From the NCBI GenBank assembly GCA_964552465.1, contig CAZKGR010000004.1, forward strand, positions 1 through 64,000: DNA of 64,000 nucleotides, written 5' to 3'. The position numbers were made by a program, and so were the translations under genes. Origin of the DNA: BMS3BBIN04 sp964552465. Lineage in GTDB: Bacteria > Electryoneota > Electryoneia > Electryoneales > Electryoneaceae. Of this stretch, positions 25,799 to 35,032 are shown piece after piece; position 1 is the first letter of the stretch, and every line of letters begins with the position of its first letter. Below the pieces are notes generated by a model. The model made no database searches. It was given only the letters and a program-made list of their open reading frames with translations, and had not been told where the DNA came from.

Positions 25799-27780
25799 TT
25801 CCAGCGGACGGCCCATCCTCGCCAGGGGGCGAAGGGTGGAAGCCTGACGAGTTCATGCGTTTTGGGCTAGAGGAAGACACGAACCCCTTGAAAGGCATAG
25901 AGGAGGAAAAGGTGGGAGATTCACCGGATCGCCCCAGCGGTCGTAAGTCAGTGGCAGATATCATAGCCGCCTGCGAAGCATTGGAACAACGTGCGAAGGA
26001 AATGCAGAAGCTCGCAGCGAAGACACCGGGTGAAGAGGAAAACAAACACCGCTTCACTATTGGTGAGGATGGCGGCGACGTTTCGGTTACCGGTCCTGTA
26101 TACATGACAGATGAGCTGATCGACAAGGCAGCCGAAATGATTAGCAAAGGTGGCAACAAACCCGTTGAGCCTGAAGAAGGGTCAGTTGACCGTATTCCGC
26201 GAGATGACTTCTCGGCAATCTCCGATGATGAAACGGATGCGGACGCCTCACCGTCATCAGATTTGTCAGTTGAATCGGTCGATAACGCTGCGTCTTTGGC
26301 GGTAGACAACGTAGAGCAAACCGCTAAAACTTCGACCGCTGATATGCAGACTGATGATCCGATTGAGGATCGCGAACCGGCAGATACAACGGTTGAGAAG
26401 CAACATGAAACAAAGAAGCAATCGCAGATAAAGGAGTCGGCCATGAAGGAGAGGAAGGAACCAGGCGGCAATCTCCGGATACAGTTTTCACCGGATGATC
26501 AGCGCGCCAGATTGAAAGTAGTTGGGATCGGTGGGGCTGGCTCAAACGCCGTCGACAACATGATCACGAGCCAGCTTGCTGGTGTTGATTTCATCGCTGT
26601 AAACACAGATGCGCAGGCTTTGTTCGACGAACGTTGCCTGGCACCGACCAAGATCCAGATCGGGAAGGATCATACTCGCGGCTTGGGTGCTGGCGGTGAT
26701 CCCGAGTCCGGGCGAATTTCCGCAGAAGAGGATCTGGACCGTCTACGCGACTTGTTCAACGGGGCGGACATGGTCTTCATCGCTGCTGGCATGGGTGGTG
26801 GTACGGGTTCAGGCGCGGCGCCAGTTATTGCGCAACTTGCACGCGAACGTGGAATCCTGACCATCGGGATTGTGACCCAGCCGTTCACCTTCGAAGGCCG
26901 GAAGCGGATGCAACGTGCCGATATCGCTATCGAAGAGATGAAGGATGCTGTGGACACGTTAATCGTGATCCCGAATGATAAGGTGTTCGACCTGTTCAAG
27001 GATGATCTGCCGTATCATGAAGCGTTCCAGCAGGTGGATCAGGTGCTGTATCAAGGTACCAAGGGCATCAGCGATGTGATCAACACTCGCGGCTTCATCA
27101 ATGTTGACTTCGCGGATGCCAAGTCGGTGATGAGCAATTCCGGTGATGCGATCATGGGTATCGGTGTTGCGGAAGGCGAGGATCGTGCGGCCGCAGCAGC
27201 CGAATCTGCGATTGACAGTCCACTATTGGACAACTTGCGGATCGATGGCGCGCGCGGCATTCTGATCAACATCACTGGTGGCAAGAGTGTCGGCATGAAG
27301 GAAGTTCAGCAGGCGGTACAGGTCGTCACCGAGAACGCGCAGGAAGATGCTGACATCTACTTCGGGCTGGTGGAAGACGAGTCGTTGGATGACAAGATCA
27401 GCGTTACCGTTATCGCGACCGGTTTCAACAACAATCCGTCTCATCCATCGCCGACCAGGTTCAGACATCCGAACGTTGAGCCACATGTGAAGTTCTCGCA
27501 GCCCGGTCGCAATCCGCGAACCTTGAAACCGGTAGAAGACCATTCAAGTCATGCCAGCGGTAAAAATGGCAAGAACGGCACAAACGGTACCAATGGTACC
27601 AACGGCACGAACGGGACAGATGATCAAAACGGCACACATGATCCGACCGAGTTTGTACGGGTTGATGCTGAACCGATGTTCGTCGACGAAACTCTTGCCG
27701 ATCCGGAAAATATCGACTTCAGCGACAAAGAGGTGCCAGCGTGGCTTCGCCGCAAAGGCGGTATGCGCAGAGGGAAGTAG
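25777..27780 (+). CDS. ftsZ: Cell-division GTPase FtsZ with a 222-residue acidic N-terminal extension
   Basis: The tubulin homologue that forms the division ring. The FtsZ core starts at residue 223 or just after (KVVGIGGAGSNAVDNMI). It contains GGGTGSG at 340-346, and the T7 loop NVDFADAKSVM, which completes the neighbouring subunit's GTPase site. A linker with NGT repeats and the C-terminal peptide EVPAWLRRKGGMRRGK, for FtsA binding, follow. The open frame adds 222 residues in front, acidic and probably disordered apart from a short helical part. Three in-frame starts each have a good SD: ATG 25777 (GGAGG), GTG 25912 (GAGGAGG) and ATG 26443 (AAAGGAG). The last gives a normal 445-residue FtsZ. 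I list the longest; the true start is open. Confidence 0.9.
   Translation: MVRGLFLIPADGPSSPGGEGWKPDEFMRFGLEEDTNPLKGIEEEKVGDSPDRPSGRKSVADIIAACEALEQRAKEMQKLAAKTPGEEENKHRFTIGEDGGDVSVTGPVYMTDELIDKAAEMISKGGNKPVEPEEGSVDRIPRDDFSAISDDETDADASPSSDLSVESVDNAASLAVDNVEQTAKTSTADMQTDDPIEDREPADTTVEKQHETKKQSQIKESAMKERKEPGGNLRIQFSPDDQRARLKVVGIGGAGSNAVDNMITSQLAGVDFIAVNTDAQALFDERCLAPTKIQIGKDHTRGLGAGGDPESGRISAEEDLDRLRDLFNGADMVFIAAGMGGGTGSGAAPVIAQLARERGILTIGIVTQPFTFEGRKRMQRADIAIEEMKDAVDTLIVIPNDKVFDLFKDDLPYHEAFQQVDQVLYQGTKGISDVINTRGFINVDFADAKSVMSNSGDAIMGIGVAEGEDRAAAAAESAIDSPLLDNLRIDGARGILINITGGKSVGMKEVQQAVQVVTENAQEDADIYFGLVEDESLDDKISVTVIATGFNNNPSHPSPTRFRHPNVEPHVKFSQPGRNPRTLKPVEDHSSHASGKNGKNGTNGTNGTNGTNGTDDQNGTHDPTEFVRVDAEPMFVDETLADPENIDFSDKEVPAWLRRKGGMRRGK
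27565..27618 (+). repeat. Six 9-bp repeats (AACGGTACC) in the FtsZ linker
   Basis: Six tandem 9-bp units encode Asn-Gly-Lys/Thr. The repeats lie in the variable linker before the C-terminal peptide, where length changes are tolerated. Confidence 0.8.
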
Positions 27781-27807
27781 TGGTTACAAGATTTGTGGAG
27801 AATCCAG

Positions 27808-27836
27808 CCCGGGTTGTTCTGCAACCCGGGTTTATT
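27808..27836. terminator. Terminator after ftsZ, shared with the convergent symporter gene
   Basis: CCCGGGTTG / CAACCCGGG with a 5-nt loop, then TTTATT on the plus strand. It closes the dcw cluster and abuts the stop codon of the convergent DASS gene. Confidence 0.85.
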
Positions 27837-29400
27837 CGTTTCCAGTTGTGGGAATTTCCATTGCAGGTTCTGTCACCCATTCATTGATTTCATCTATATC
27901 CCCATACTGAACCGTTCCAGCGAGCAGCATCCAAACTGTAATCAAGACAACACCAATCAGGTTGAGCAGCAGGCCGGTTTTTGCCATGTCGATGACGCGC
28001 AACCGTCCGCTGCCGAACACGATCGCGTTCGGAGGGGTGGCGACCGGCATCATGAATGCGCATGATGCGCTCAGTGTTGCCGGGATCATCAGCAGGAACG
28101 GATTACGTCCGATACTCACAGCCACAGCAGCTAGGATTGGTAGCACGAGTTGAGTTGTCGCGGTGTTGGACGTGAGCTCGGTGGTGAATGTCATCATCGT
28201 GCAAATGGAACCGACCATCAGTGTGGGGGACAGGTTGCCAAGGCCAGCCAGTTGATCACCCAGCCACATGGCCAATCCACTGGAGTTGACCGCCGCCGCC
28301 AGCGCAAACCCGCCGCCGAACAGCAGGACGATCCCCCACGGTAGTTTGCGTGCAGTCTCCCAGTTCATTATGCGTTCGCCCCTTTCTGATGCTGGCAAAA
28401 TGAACAGCAGGATCGAGAGGGCGATTGCTGGTAGGCCGTCTCCGGCAAAACCGGGTTCTGGTAGCAGCAGCGACCAGCCAGGTACAGCAAACAAGCCGAA
28501 TTCCAGTGTGTTGCGAGTAATCCATAGCACGGCGAGCAGTGTGAATACGATCAGCACTGTGCGTTCCTCACTGCTCATCGGTCCAAGTGCCTTGATCTCA
28601 CGTGTGTAAGCTGACCTGAGCGATGATCCCCGTTTACTTGTTTCCGATGAGTCAGGTACCTGTAATTTGGTACCACGTGTGTACATCAACACGAGCAATC
28701 CCCACGTCAGCAGCAGGAACATCAGCGACAGCGGCAGTGCGAATGCCATCCATTCACTGAAGCTGATCTCCGGTCCACTGGGAAATGACTGAGTAAACAG
28801 GGCGGTGAAAGCCAGGTTAGGCGGCGTTCCGACAAGATTCGCCATCCCGCCGATAGACGCCGAATAGGCGATTCCGAGCAACAAGCCGATGGAGATTCGG
28901 CTCGCGGCTGGTTGATCGAGGAGGTTGTCATACCGTGCTGAAACCGCGAGTGCGATAGGGACCATGATCATCGCGGTTGCGGTGTTGCTGATCCACATCG
29001 AGAGCAGCGCGGTCGCGGCCATGAAACCGAGCAACGTGCGCGTTGGGCCACCTCCGATTGCCCGTAGGATGACGAGTGCGATGCGCTTGTGCAGATTCCA
29101 GCGTTCCATCGCCAGGGCGACTATGAACCCACCGATGAACAGAAAGATGACGTCGTTGGTGTAGTTGCTGGCGACTACCTTTGATGGCATGACGCCCAGA
29201 GCCGGTAGTAGCACAAGAGGCAGCAGAGAGGTGACCGCGAGTGGGATGACTTCCGTCAGCCACCAGATTGCCATCCACACTGCTACGGCGGCCGTCCTTC
29301 CGGCGAGAGGAGCTTCAGACTCTGGAAACAGAAACAGCACAATGATGGCGAGCAACGGACCAGCAATCAGAGCGAACAATTTCCACGGCAGACGGCGCAT
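27832..29400 (-). CDS. Divalent anion:Na+ symporter (DASS/SLC13 family)
   Basis: An inner-membrane carrier of 522 residues with about twelve hydrophobic segments. The two inverted repeats each carry the family's Ser-Asn-Thr signature: WISNTATAMIMVPIALAV (N-half) and TSNTATTQLVLPIL (C-half), which bind Na+ and the anion carboxylates. VATPPNAIVFGSGRL near the end is also typical. Family members carry dicarboxylates, citrate, sulfate or phosphate; the substrate cannot be told here. I used the ATG at 29400, preceded by GGGAGGG, instead of the longer frame, which adds 39 residues unlike the family. It is monocistronic. Confidence 0.92.
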   Translation of the reverse strand: MRRLPWKLFALIAGPLLAIIVLFLFPESEAPLAGRTAAVAVWMAIWWLTEVIPLAVTSLLPLVLLPALGVMPSKVVASNYTNDVIFLFIGGFIVALAMERWNLHKRIALVILRAIGGGPTRTLLGFMAATALLSMWISNTATAMIMVPIALAVSARYDNLLDQPAASRISIGLLLGIAYSASIGGMANLVGTPPNLAFTALFTQSFPSGPEISFSEWMAFALPLSLMFLLLTWGLLVLMYTRGTKLQVPDSSETSKRGSSLRSAYTREIKALGPMSSEERTVLIVFTLLAVLWITRNTLEFGLFAVPGWSLLLPEPGFAGDGLPAIALSILLFILPASERGERIMNWETARKLPWGIVLLFGGGFALAAAVNSSGLAMWLGDQLAGLGNLSPTLMVGSICTMMTFTTELTSNTATTQLVLPILAAVAVSIGRNPFLLMIPATLSASCAFMMPVATPPNAIVFGSGRLRVIDMAKTGLLLNLIGVVLITVWMLLAGTVQYGDIDEINEWVTEPAMEIPTTGNE

Positions 29401-29566
29401 TTTCCCTCCCTGACCAATAAGGATAGGGCAGGAAGCAAGGTGGGGCAAGACGATTGCGTAACGATATGCCCTGCTGGAATTCGCGAGTACTGATGCTTGC
29501 ACTTTGCCCAAGTTCATGCAATACTTTGACTTCTCAGAGGATAATGGGTAAACGGAGAGCAGATTT

Positions 29567-30088
29567 GTGAGCTGGAAACTGTATTTCCTGCGTCATGGAA
29601 TCGCAGGTAATTCTGCTGAAGACGGCAGTTACAGCGATGAGCTTCGTCCACTTACTGATGTTGGTCGTCACAGGACGGCGCTGGTGGTTCGTTCGCTGAA
29701 GCAGATGGAAGCTGAGGTGGATGTCATTTTCCACAGTCCTCTGCTTCGTGCGCAGCAAACGGCTGAGATTGCTGCACATGAGCTTGGCGTGGACACGTTG
29801 ATAGAAACGCGCAACCTGTATCCCGGCAGTCATCCGGAAGAACTCGAAGATTTGCTGGCCGAAAACCTCAAGCCTGGTCAAAACGCAATGTTGGTTGGGC
29901 ATCAGCCAAACATGAGCGCTTCGTTATCTTGGATGATCTCGGGTCACAACGGGTCGATGCTCGACATGCGCAAGGCTGGATTGGCTTGTGTTCGTTTTGC
30001 TGGCGAAACATATCGCGGTCCGGGCGTACTTGAGTGGTTGATCACTCCAAAGTGGGCACATATCGTGCATCCGGACGAAAAGTGGTAA
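29567..30088 (+). CDS. sixA: SixA-like phosphohistidine phosphatase (histidine phosphatase superfamily)
   Basis: A small branch-1 histidine phosphatase of 173 residues, cytoplasmic. The catalytic RHG motif is at the N-terminus (YFLRHGIAG). DVIFHSPLLRAQQTAEI holds the second Arg, and MLVGHQPNMSA the second His. SixA in E. coli removes phosphate from HPr/ArcB-type phosphohistidines. The start is the GTG at 29567 with GGAGAG upstream. It is the first gene of a probable operon with ppk and ppx (gaps 40 and 4 bp). That placement is interesting, since Ppk works through a phosphohistidine. Confidence 0.85.
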   Translation: MSWKLYFLRHGIAGNSAEDGSYSDELRPLTDVGRHRTALVVRSLKQMEAEVDVIFHSPLLRAQQTAEIAAHELGVDTLIETRNLYPGSHPEELEDLLAENLKPGQNAMLVGHQPNMSASLSWMISGHNGSMLDMRKAGLACVRFAGETYRGPGVLEWLITPKWAHIVHPDEKW

Positions 30089-30128
30089 CTTACAAGTTTG
30101 ATACGAATTCAGAAGAGCAGGCAGTGCA

Positions 30129-32480
30129 ATGAGTAGTGAACGTAACAAAAAGCAGGGTAAGCGGAAAAGTGGCTCGTCAATCACGACCGCTGAGTCAACG
30201 CTTAAAACAAATTCCAAGCGCAACGGGCACAAGGCCAATAAGCGTGTGAAAAAATCGCTCAAGGTCGATCCGAAGCAGGCGAATGGGCATGACTCGTTTC
30301 ATGTGAACATCGGCGCGGATCCGGTTCCTGAGGACTTTGAAGTTTCACAAGGGCAGTTGGATTCGTCTTTCCTGTACCTGAACCGTGAGCTAACATGGTT
30401 GAATTTCAACCGTCGTGTCCTCTACGAAGCGCAGGAAAAGCGTAATCCTCAGCTCGAGCGCATGCGCTTTATCGCGATCACCTCGTCGAACACGGACGAT
30501 TTCTTCATGAAACGTATCGGCGGTCTCAAGCAATTGGTTGGGGCTGGCGTACGATCGTTCAGTGTTGACGGTCGATCCCCGGAAGAACAGATCCGGTGGG
30601 CGTATGAAGAAGTCAGGCGTCTTGAGTACGACAAGTCCGTAATATTCCGCAATCTGCAACGTTCACTGCATCGACGCGGCATTCACATTCTCGATTACGA
30701 TCAGCTGGGCGAAGAAGATGTTCAATATCTGCGTCAGCATTTCACGGACAACATTTTCCCGCTGATCTTCCCGCAGGGCGTAGGTCCTGCGCATCCGTTC
30801 CCGTTTATCTCGAACCTGTCTTTGAACCTGTTGGTCACGATCAAGCATCGCACCCACGGTGCGAGCTCGTTGGCCCGTGTCAAGGTGCCGGTTGGTCCGG
30901 ACGTACCGCGTTTCGTCAAGCTGGGTGACAGCTATCGCTTCGTGAAGGTCGAGGACGTTGTTGCTAACAACCTGGATCTGCTGTTCCCAGGCGTGGAAAT
31001 CGAGAACGCTGAGTTGTTCCGAGTAACTCGAAATTCAAACACCGAGAAGGATGAGGAACAGGCGGATGACCTTCTGGAGCTGATTGAGAAGGAAGTTCGG
31101 GATCGTGCATTCGCGCCGATTGTGCGGCTCCAGGTCGAAGCGGATATGGACCCGGCTCATCTCGAGATCTTGCTTAGTGAACTGAAGCTGGACATGAATG
31201 ATGTGTTCATGATTGATGGGATTGTTGGCAAGCAGGATCTGATGGAACTGGCTGAGCTCAACGTTCCGGATCTAAAATATCCGGTTTACCGGCCAATTGA
31301 ACACCCGCGTCTGCGTGGAACGAAGCACATCTTTCACGTGTTGCGTCGTGAAGGCGATATCCTGCTCGCGCATCCGTACGAGTCGTTTACAAATACGGTA
31401 GAACGGCTGCTCAGGGAAGCGGCTTCTGAACCGAATGTCCGTGCGATCCGGATGACGCTTTACCGAACATCATCTGAAAGCAAGGTTGTGGAATATCTCA
31501 AGAAAGCTGCGACAAACGGAAAGCAAGTTGCAGTAGTAGTTGAATTGAAGGCAAGATTCGACGAACAGGCAAACATCGCTAAAGCAAATGAGCTGGAAGA
31601 GGTCGGTATTCACGTTACCTACGGAGTAGTCGGCTTCAAGACCCACACCAAATTGATCCAGATAGTGCGCAAAGATTATAACGGTTTCCGAACCTATACG
31701 CATGTCGGTACCGGAAATTATCACGCTGGTACCGCACGGCTGTACACCGATCTTGGACTGCTTACATGTGACCGGGATATCGGTCGTGATGTCACCGAGA
31801 TTTTCAACTTCCTGAATACGGGCTACAGTCCGTCACGTAAGTACCAGAAGATGCTAATGGCCCCGAGCACGATGAAGAAATCGTTGTTGAGCTTCATTGA
31901 TCGCGAAATCGAGCACCAGCAGACAACAGGTGATGGCCTGATCCGTTGGAAATTGAATGCGCTTGAGGACAAGGACATCGTAGTCGCTTTGTACCGGGCA
32001 TCGCAAGCGGGAGTGAAGATCGAGCTGTGTGTGCGTGATACGTGCCGGATACGTCCGGGTCTGCCCGGTTTGAGCGAGACAATTCATGTTCGCAGCATCG
32101 TCGGACGTTTTCTCGAGCACAGCCGCATTTTCCATTTCGGCAACAATGGCGAGGACGAATTGTATATCGGTTCGGCAGATGCGATGCGGCGTAATCTCGA
32201 AAATCGTGTCGAAGTCTTGTGTCCGATTCAGGATGATATGCTGAAGAAAGAACTGCTCGCCATCTTAAGTCACACTTTCAATGACAAATACGGCCATTGG
32301 GTATTGCAGACGGATGGAACATATCGTCGTCCTCTGCATCATAAAGGCCGTGCGCTCGCCAGCGGACAGCAGTTCCTGCTCAAGATTGCCAAGCGTCGTG
32401 AGAAGGAAGGCGAGAAGCTCAAGAAGATCGCTTCCAAAGGGAAGAGTCGCCGTGAAACCTGGGCAGGTCACATCCGATAA
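30129..32480 (+). CDS. ppk1: Polyphosphate kinase Ppk1
   Basis: Reversibly transfers the ATP gamma-phosphate onto polyphosphate. 783 residues, slightly longer than usual (about 690-720) because of a Lys/Arg/Ser/Asn-rich N-terminal tail of about 75 residues. The N domain begins with LNRELTWLNFNRRVLYEA, and the head domain contains QGVGPAHPFPFISNLSLNL. The C1 domain carries IRMTLYRTSSESKVVEYL and the GFKTHTKLIQIVR motif with the autophosphorylated His; YTHVGTGNYH holds the second conserved His. The C2 domain (SIVGRFLEHSRIFHFG, YIGSADAMRRN) is complete. The basic tail may contact polyphosphate or nucleic acid (inference). Confidence 0.95.
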   Translation: MSSERNKKQGKRKSGSSITTAESTLKTNSKRNGHKANKRVKKSLKVDPKQANGHDSFHVNIGADPVPEDFEVSQGQLDSSFLYLNRELTWLNFNRRVLYEAQEKRNPQLERMRFIAITSSNTDDFFMKRIGGLKQLVGAGVRSFSVDGRSPEEQIRWAYEEVRRLEYDKSVIFRNLQRSLHRRGIHILDYDQLGEEDVQYLRQHFTDNIFPLIFPQGVGPAHPFPFISNLSLNLLVTIKHRTHGASSLARVKVPVGPDVPRFVKLGDSYRFVKVEDVVANNLDLLFPGVEIENAELFRVTRNSNTEKDEEQADDLLELIEKEVRDRAFAPIVRLQVEADMDPAHLEILLSELKLDMNDVFMIDGIVGKQDLMELAELNVPDLKYPVYRPIEHPRLRGTKHIFHVLRREGDILLAHPYESFTNTVERLLREAASEPNVRAIRMTLYRTSSESKVVEYLKKAATNGKQVAVVVELKARFDEQANIAKANELEEVGIHVTYGVVGFKTHTKLIQIVRKDYNGFRTYTHVGTGNYHAGTARLYTDLGLLTCDRDIGRDVTEIFNFLNTGYSPSRKYQKMLMAPSTMKKSLLSFIDREIEHQQTTGDGLIRWKLNALEDKDIVVALYRASQAGVKIELCVRDTCRIRPGLPGLSETIHVRSIVGRFLEHSRIFHFGNNGEDELYIGSADAMRRNLENRVEVLCPIQDDMLKKELLAILSHTFNDKYGHWVLQTDGTYRRPLHHKGRALASGQQFLLKIAKRREKEGEKLKKIASKGKSRRETWAGHIR

Positions 32481-32484
32481 GCCT

Positions 32485-34002
32485 ATGCCCGAATCAACTC
32501 CCACACTTCAACCAAATGCTGATCATCGCGGCGAGTACGCGATTGTCGATCTGGGTTCCAACAGTTTTCACCTGCATGTTGTCCGGTTGCTTGATCATGA
32601 GTGGCAGCACATGGACCACCATCGCGAGGTTGTTCGATTGACCGATGGTTTACGTCATGATGGGATCATCCTGCAAGAAAAGCAGGATGAAGCTCTTGAC
32701 GTGCTTAAAACCTACGGTGAAAGGATAAGCGGATTTTATCCAGAAAATGTGCGGGTTATCGGAACTAGCGCTTTTAGACATGTGAGGCAAGCATCTGATT
32801 TCTTCCGTGAAGCGGAAGCCGCGCTTGGATTTCCCATTGACGTGATTTCAGGTGATGAAGAAGCCCGGCTGATTTATCTCGGCATTGTCAGCGAGGATGA
32901 ACCTCGCGAAAAGAAACGGTTCATCATCGATGTTGGCGGCGGTTCGACTGAATTCATCTATGGCGAAGGGCGAAAGCCAGTCTGTATTGACAGTGTAGAA
33001 CTGGGCAATATCAGCTTGACGAAAAATGTGTTTGCTGAACAGAAGCTGACACCTGAGTTGTTCACTACGGCGGTGTCGGATATCGTAGAGGTATTGCGCG
33101 CAACTCATGTCCATGAGTACCGCAAATCATTCCAGGTTGTACTGGGCGCATCGGGGACTTTACGATTGATCGCTTCATTGATTGGAGCACTTGAACTGGG
33201 TCCAAACGGGATAACTCCCGAATCTCTGCACAAGCTGACGAAGAAATTCGTTTTCAAGGGGAAACAGAAATCTGTCATCCAGGCTGGCCTGCCTGAGGAA
33301 CGGTTGACCTCATTCCCGGGATCATTAGCGCTAGTGACAGGAATAGTGAAAGCCTATGAGTTGGATCGTATTCAAATCACGCATGCCGGTGTCCGCCAGG
33401 GGATTCTGCACGACATGCTGCTGTTACCACGAGGCGACGACAGACGGCAGCGCACGCTAACACGCTGGATGGAACGGCACCACGTAGATCGCGAACAACG
33501 GGACAGGATTCATAATTTCACAGTCCATCACTTGCCGGATATCAAGGCGCATCTTCCCAAGTCTTGCTCGATGCCGAAATCGATGCTCAGTTGGGCGGCG
33601 GATTTGCATGAAATCGGCCTGACGATCAACTATAGCGGGTATCACAAGCACGGCGCGTACCTGATAAAGAACAGCGATTTGCCCGGATTCACCCGCGAAC
33701 AGCAGGGACAATTGGCTTTCATCATCTTGAATCACCGGAAACGTATCAAGCTTGACCGTCTCGAACCTGAGGATTCGGTGCCGCTTCCATTGCTGTTTCT
33801 GTTTCGTCTGGCTTGGGCGTTGTACCGTAAACGGGCGGCGATTGAGGATCCGGTGAAACGGATACATGTGGTCGAAAAGGGATATACCGTTAAGTTTGAA
33901 CATGGATGGTTGCATGACCACCCTCTGGTCAGGCAACAGCTTGCACGCGAACAGTTGCAATGGCAAGAAGTGGGATATGAGCTGGTGCTGGCTGATGTGT
34001 AG
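32485..34002 (+). CDS. ppx: Exopolyphosphatase / pppGpp phosphohydrolase (Ppx/GppA)
   Basis: An actin-fold phosphatase of 505 residues that releases phosphate from polyphosphate ends or from pppGpp. The N-terminal motif is YAIVDLGSNSFHLHVV. GTSAFRHVRQASDF, SGDEEARLIYLGI and IDVGGGSTEFIYGEG follow, and the C-terminal part is HD-like (AADLHEIGLTINYSGYHKHG). The start is unsure: ATG 32485 lacks a good SD, and an in-frame GTG at 32452 would overlap ppk. With ppk directly upstream, the pair makes and degrades polyphosphate, the standard ppk-ppx arrangement. Confidence 0.93.
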   Translation: MPESTPTLQPNADHRGEYAIVDLGSNSFHLHVVRLLDHEWQHMDHHREVVRLTDGLRHDGIILQEKQDEALDVLKTYGERISGFYPENVRVIGTSAFRHVRQASDFFREAEAALGFPIDVISGDEEARLIYLGIVSEDEPREKKRFIIDVGGGSTEFIYGEGRKPVCIDSVELGNISLTKNVFAEQKLTPELFTTAVSDIVEVLRATHVHEYRKSFQVVLGASGTLRLIASLIGALELGPNGITPESLHKLTKKFVFKGKQKSVIQAGLPEERLTSFPGSLALVTGIVKAYELDRIQITHAGVRQGILHDMLLLPRGDDRRQRTLTRWMERHHVDREQRDRIHNFTVHHLPDIKAHLPKSCSMPKSMLSWAADLHEIGLTINYSGYHKHGAYLIKNSDLPGFTREQQGQLAFIILNHRKRIKLDRLEPEDSVPLPLLFLFRLAWALYRKRAAIEDPVKRIHVVEKGYTVKFEHGWLHDHPLVRQQLAREQLQWQEVGYELVLADV

Positions 34003-34084
34003 CGCACTTGATGAGTAGCCATACTGTTGGATAGTCGGAATTTAGCACCTGATGATGCTTTGAGGGCAAAGTGTCCCAGCTTCC

Positions 34085-34112
34085 CTCATATCTCATAACT
34101 CACTACTGCCAT
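34085..34112. repeat. Four-unit heptamer array
   Basis: CTCATAT, CTCATAA, CTCACTA, CTGCCAT in tandem between the ppx and npdG-like stop codons. The half-hairpin AAAGTGTCCC lies just before it. Confidence 0.5.
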
Positions 34113-34116
34113 TCCC

Positions 34117-34824
34117 TCAGCTCTTCTTCACGAACAGGTCATCGTCGGGTAGGATCTGCATTCCTGGCGACAATTCCTCGAAGCGGATTCCGGGCTGGTT
34201 GAGGTGGTATGCGTAGTTGAGGAAGATCAGCATCTTGGTGAGACCCTCCATCGTTGGGGCAGCATCCACTTTACCAATGTCATACCCCTGAAATCCCATT
34301 TGTTTGATGTAAAGCTGCAACTGATGCTTGGCTTCGAGGTCATCGCCGCAGATACAGATGTCGCAGTTCGGCGGCATTGTATGGTTGAGCAGCATGGTCG
34401 CGCTGACGTTCTTGAACGCACCTACGACAAGGAAATCATCCCCCAGTATTTCCTGTGCTTCAGCTGTATAGGAACCCTCTTTCGGCCAGATCTCGTTCAG
34501 GTGGTTTTCCGGATCGACTGGCGCGGTAACATCGACGATCAATTGTTCGTCGTCAAGGTGATCCTTGATCGACTCGAGCGCTGCCTTATGGCCGGTGCTG
34601 GGGACGGTGATGAAGACGACATCCGCACCCTTGACCGCGTCAACATTGGTCGCGGATTCGAACCGTTCCGCGGGCAGTCCGACAAATGGCGGTAGATTTT
34701 CCTGGAGGATGCGCGCTTTCTCGATATCACGTGATCCGATCACCGCGGTCCAGCCTGCTGCTGCGATCCGTGTCGCGATTCCCGCACCTTGCCAGCCAGT
34801 CCCACCAACAACTGCACACCTCAT
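34117..34824 (-). CDS. NADPH:F420 oxidoreductase-like (NpdG/Fno) Rossmann protein
   Basis: 235 residues, the size of the NpdG/Fno family. The N-terminal NADP loop is VVGGTGWQGAGIATRI, with VIGSRDIEKA carrying the Ser-Arg pair that favours NADP. ADVVFITVPSTGHKAAL and DFLVVGAFKNVSATML are family-like, and the C-terminal helical part resembles the F420-binding region. The family moves hydride between F420 and NADP, but relatives in organisms without F420 are known, so the cofactor is not proven. An SD is weakly visible before the ATG at 34824. It is a lone gene converging on ppx. Confidence 0.75.
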   Translation of the reverse strand: MRCAVVGGTGWQGAGIATRIAAAGWTAVIGSRDIEKARILQENLPPFVGLPAERFESATNVDAVKGADVVFITVPSTGHKAALESIKDHLDDEQLIVDVTAPVDPENHLNEIWPKEGSYTAEAQEILGDDFLVVGAFKNVSATMLLNHTMPPNCDICICGDDLEAKHQLQLYIKQMGFQGYDIGKVDAAPTMEGLTKMLIFLNYAYHLNQPGIRFEELSPGMQILPDDDLFVKKS

Positions 34825-34966
34825 AAATCCTCCGGGAAGCCTGTGATTGTCCTAAGTGGGGGAAGTTAGGGCAAGCTAACACTCAGGGCAACTGGGGACA
34901 TCAGTTCACGGGGTCTCCCGGCATGTTTGAGACTTGGCGTGCAATCCGATGGGGTGAGAGTGAGCA

Positions 34967-34994
34967 GGGGACACTTTCTGATGAAAGTGTCCCC
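34967..34994. repeat. GGGGACACTTTC hairpin
   Basis: A perfect 12-bp inverted repeat, GGGGACACTTTC / GAAAGTGTCCCC, with a 4-nt loop. It is the best copy of an element also present at 24495 and, more degenerate, at 2847. It may also end transcription of the minus-strand M6 gene at 35033. Confidence 0.75.
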
Positions 34995-34997
34995 AGG

Positions 34998-35025
34998 CAG
35001 TTCCTCAGGACTCGCGACTCAGGAC
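34998..35025. repeat. Heptamer array (TCAGGAC)
   Basis: CAGTTCC, TCAGGAC, TCGCGAC and TCAGGAC in register, ending 7 bp before the stop of the M6 protease gene. Confidence 0.55.
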
Positions 35026-35032
35026 TATGTTA

